This document shows positions 6,120 to 6,166 of a DNA stretch of 6,166 bases, in pieces. Within the stretch, counting starts at the first letter, position 1, and each line of letters starts with the position of its first letter. The translations under genes and the position numbers were made by a program. The stretch is from NCBI GenBank assembly GCA_029287755.1, contig JARFQM010000192.1:1-6166 (forward strand), read 5' to 3'. The notes beneath the pieces were generated by a model. The model saw only the letters and a program-made list of their open reading frames with translations. It ran no database searches and was not told the origin of the DNA. Source of the DNA: Desulfofustis sp. (GTDB lineage Bacteria; Desulfobacterota; Desulfobulbia; Desulfobulbales; Desulfocapsaceae).

Positions 6120-6166
6120 CTGTCTCTTATACACATCTCCGAGCCCACGAGACTTAATAGCACATC
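6120..6166 (+). other. Illumina Nextera adapter read-through (artefact, not genomic)
   Basis: Positions 6120-6138 are CTGTCTCTTATACACATCT, the 19-bp Tn5 mosaic end used in Nextera libraries. Positions 6139-6153 are CCGAGCCCACGAGAC, the i7-side adapter. The next ten bases (6154-6163) fit a sample index, and the final ATC (6164-6166) matches the first bases of the P7 tail ATCTCG. The order and length are exactly those of a read running off a short insert. Genomic sequence therefore stops at about 6119 (the C at 6120 could belong to either side). This should not be annotated as a Tn5 or IS50 element. Confidence 0.98.

Noticed and set aside
6120..6138. Tn5/IS50 mosaic end as evidence of a mobile element
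   Set aside because: It is directly followed by the Nextera i7-side adapter, an index-like ten bases and the P7 start, so it comes from library preparation.

Overview
The window reads as a contig end from a Gram-negative bacterium of moderately high GC content, probably a metagenome or draft-genome contig. A two-subunit bd-type quinol oxidase, a double-length RND/MMPL permease with a large extracytoplasmic domain in each half, and strong AGGAG-type ribosome binding sites all fit a proteobacterium in the broad sense. The short Q-loop CydA and the CydB sequence style suggest Desulfuromonadales-like or other 'delta' lineages, but this is an impression, not a determination.

Layout: (1) 1-2146, minus strand: a cydA-cydB pair for cytochrome bd oxidase. 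cydA is complete and cydB is cut by the window start after 200 codons. A candidate promoter and a clear RBS lie upstream of cydA. (2) 2350-2757, plus strand: a small SRPBCC/START-like protein of unknown ligand, divergent from cydA across about 200 bp and convergent with the next gene. (3) 2779-5235, minus strand: an 818-residue RND-superfamily (MMPL/COG1033-like) permease with a GTG start. (4) 5384-5971, minus strand: a HupE/UreJ-family membrane protein with a signal peptide and histidine motifs, a very strong RBS and a good sigma70-like promoter. The 148 bp between hupE and the permease gene hold a 12-bp tandem repeat and a small hairpin. (5) 6120-6166: not genomic. This is Illumina Nextera adapter (Tn5 mosaic end, i7-side adapter, a probable 10-nt index and the first bases of the P7 tail), so biological sequence ends at about 6119.

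Functionally, cydAB gives high-affinity, proton-motive quinol oxidation with oxygen, useful in microoxic or oxygen-stressed conditions. hupE and the RND permease may form one transcription unit, but no hydrogenase, urease or periplasmic/outer-membrane partner gene is in the window, so their joint role is open. No CRISPR array, RNA gene, real mobile element or recognisable new defence or biosynthetic system was found. The most certain unusual item is the adapter read-through. The most interesting biological ones are an acidic insertion in CydA right after the GRQPW motif, the asymmetric charge relay of the RND permease, and the repeat in the hupE-permease gap.
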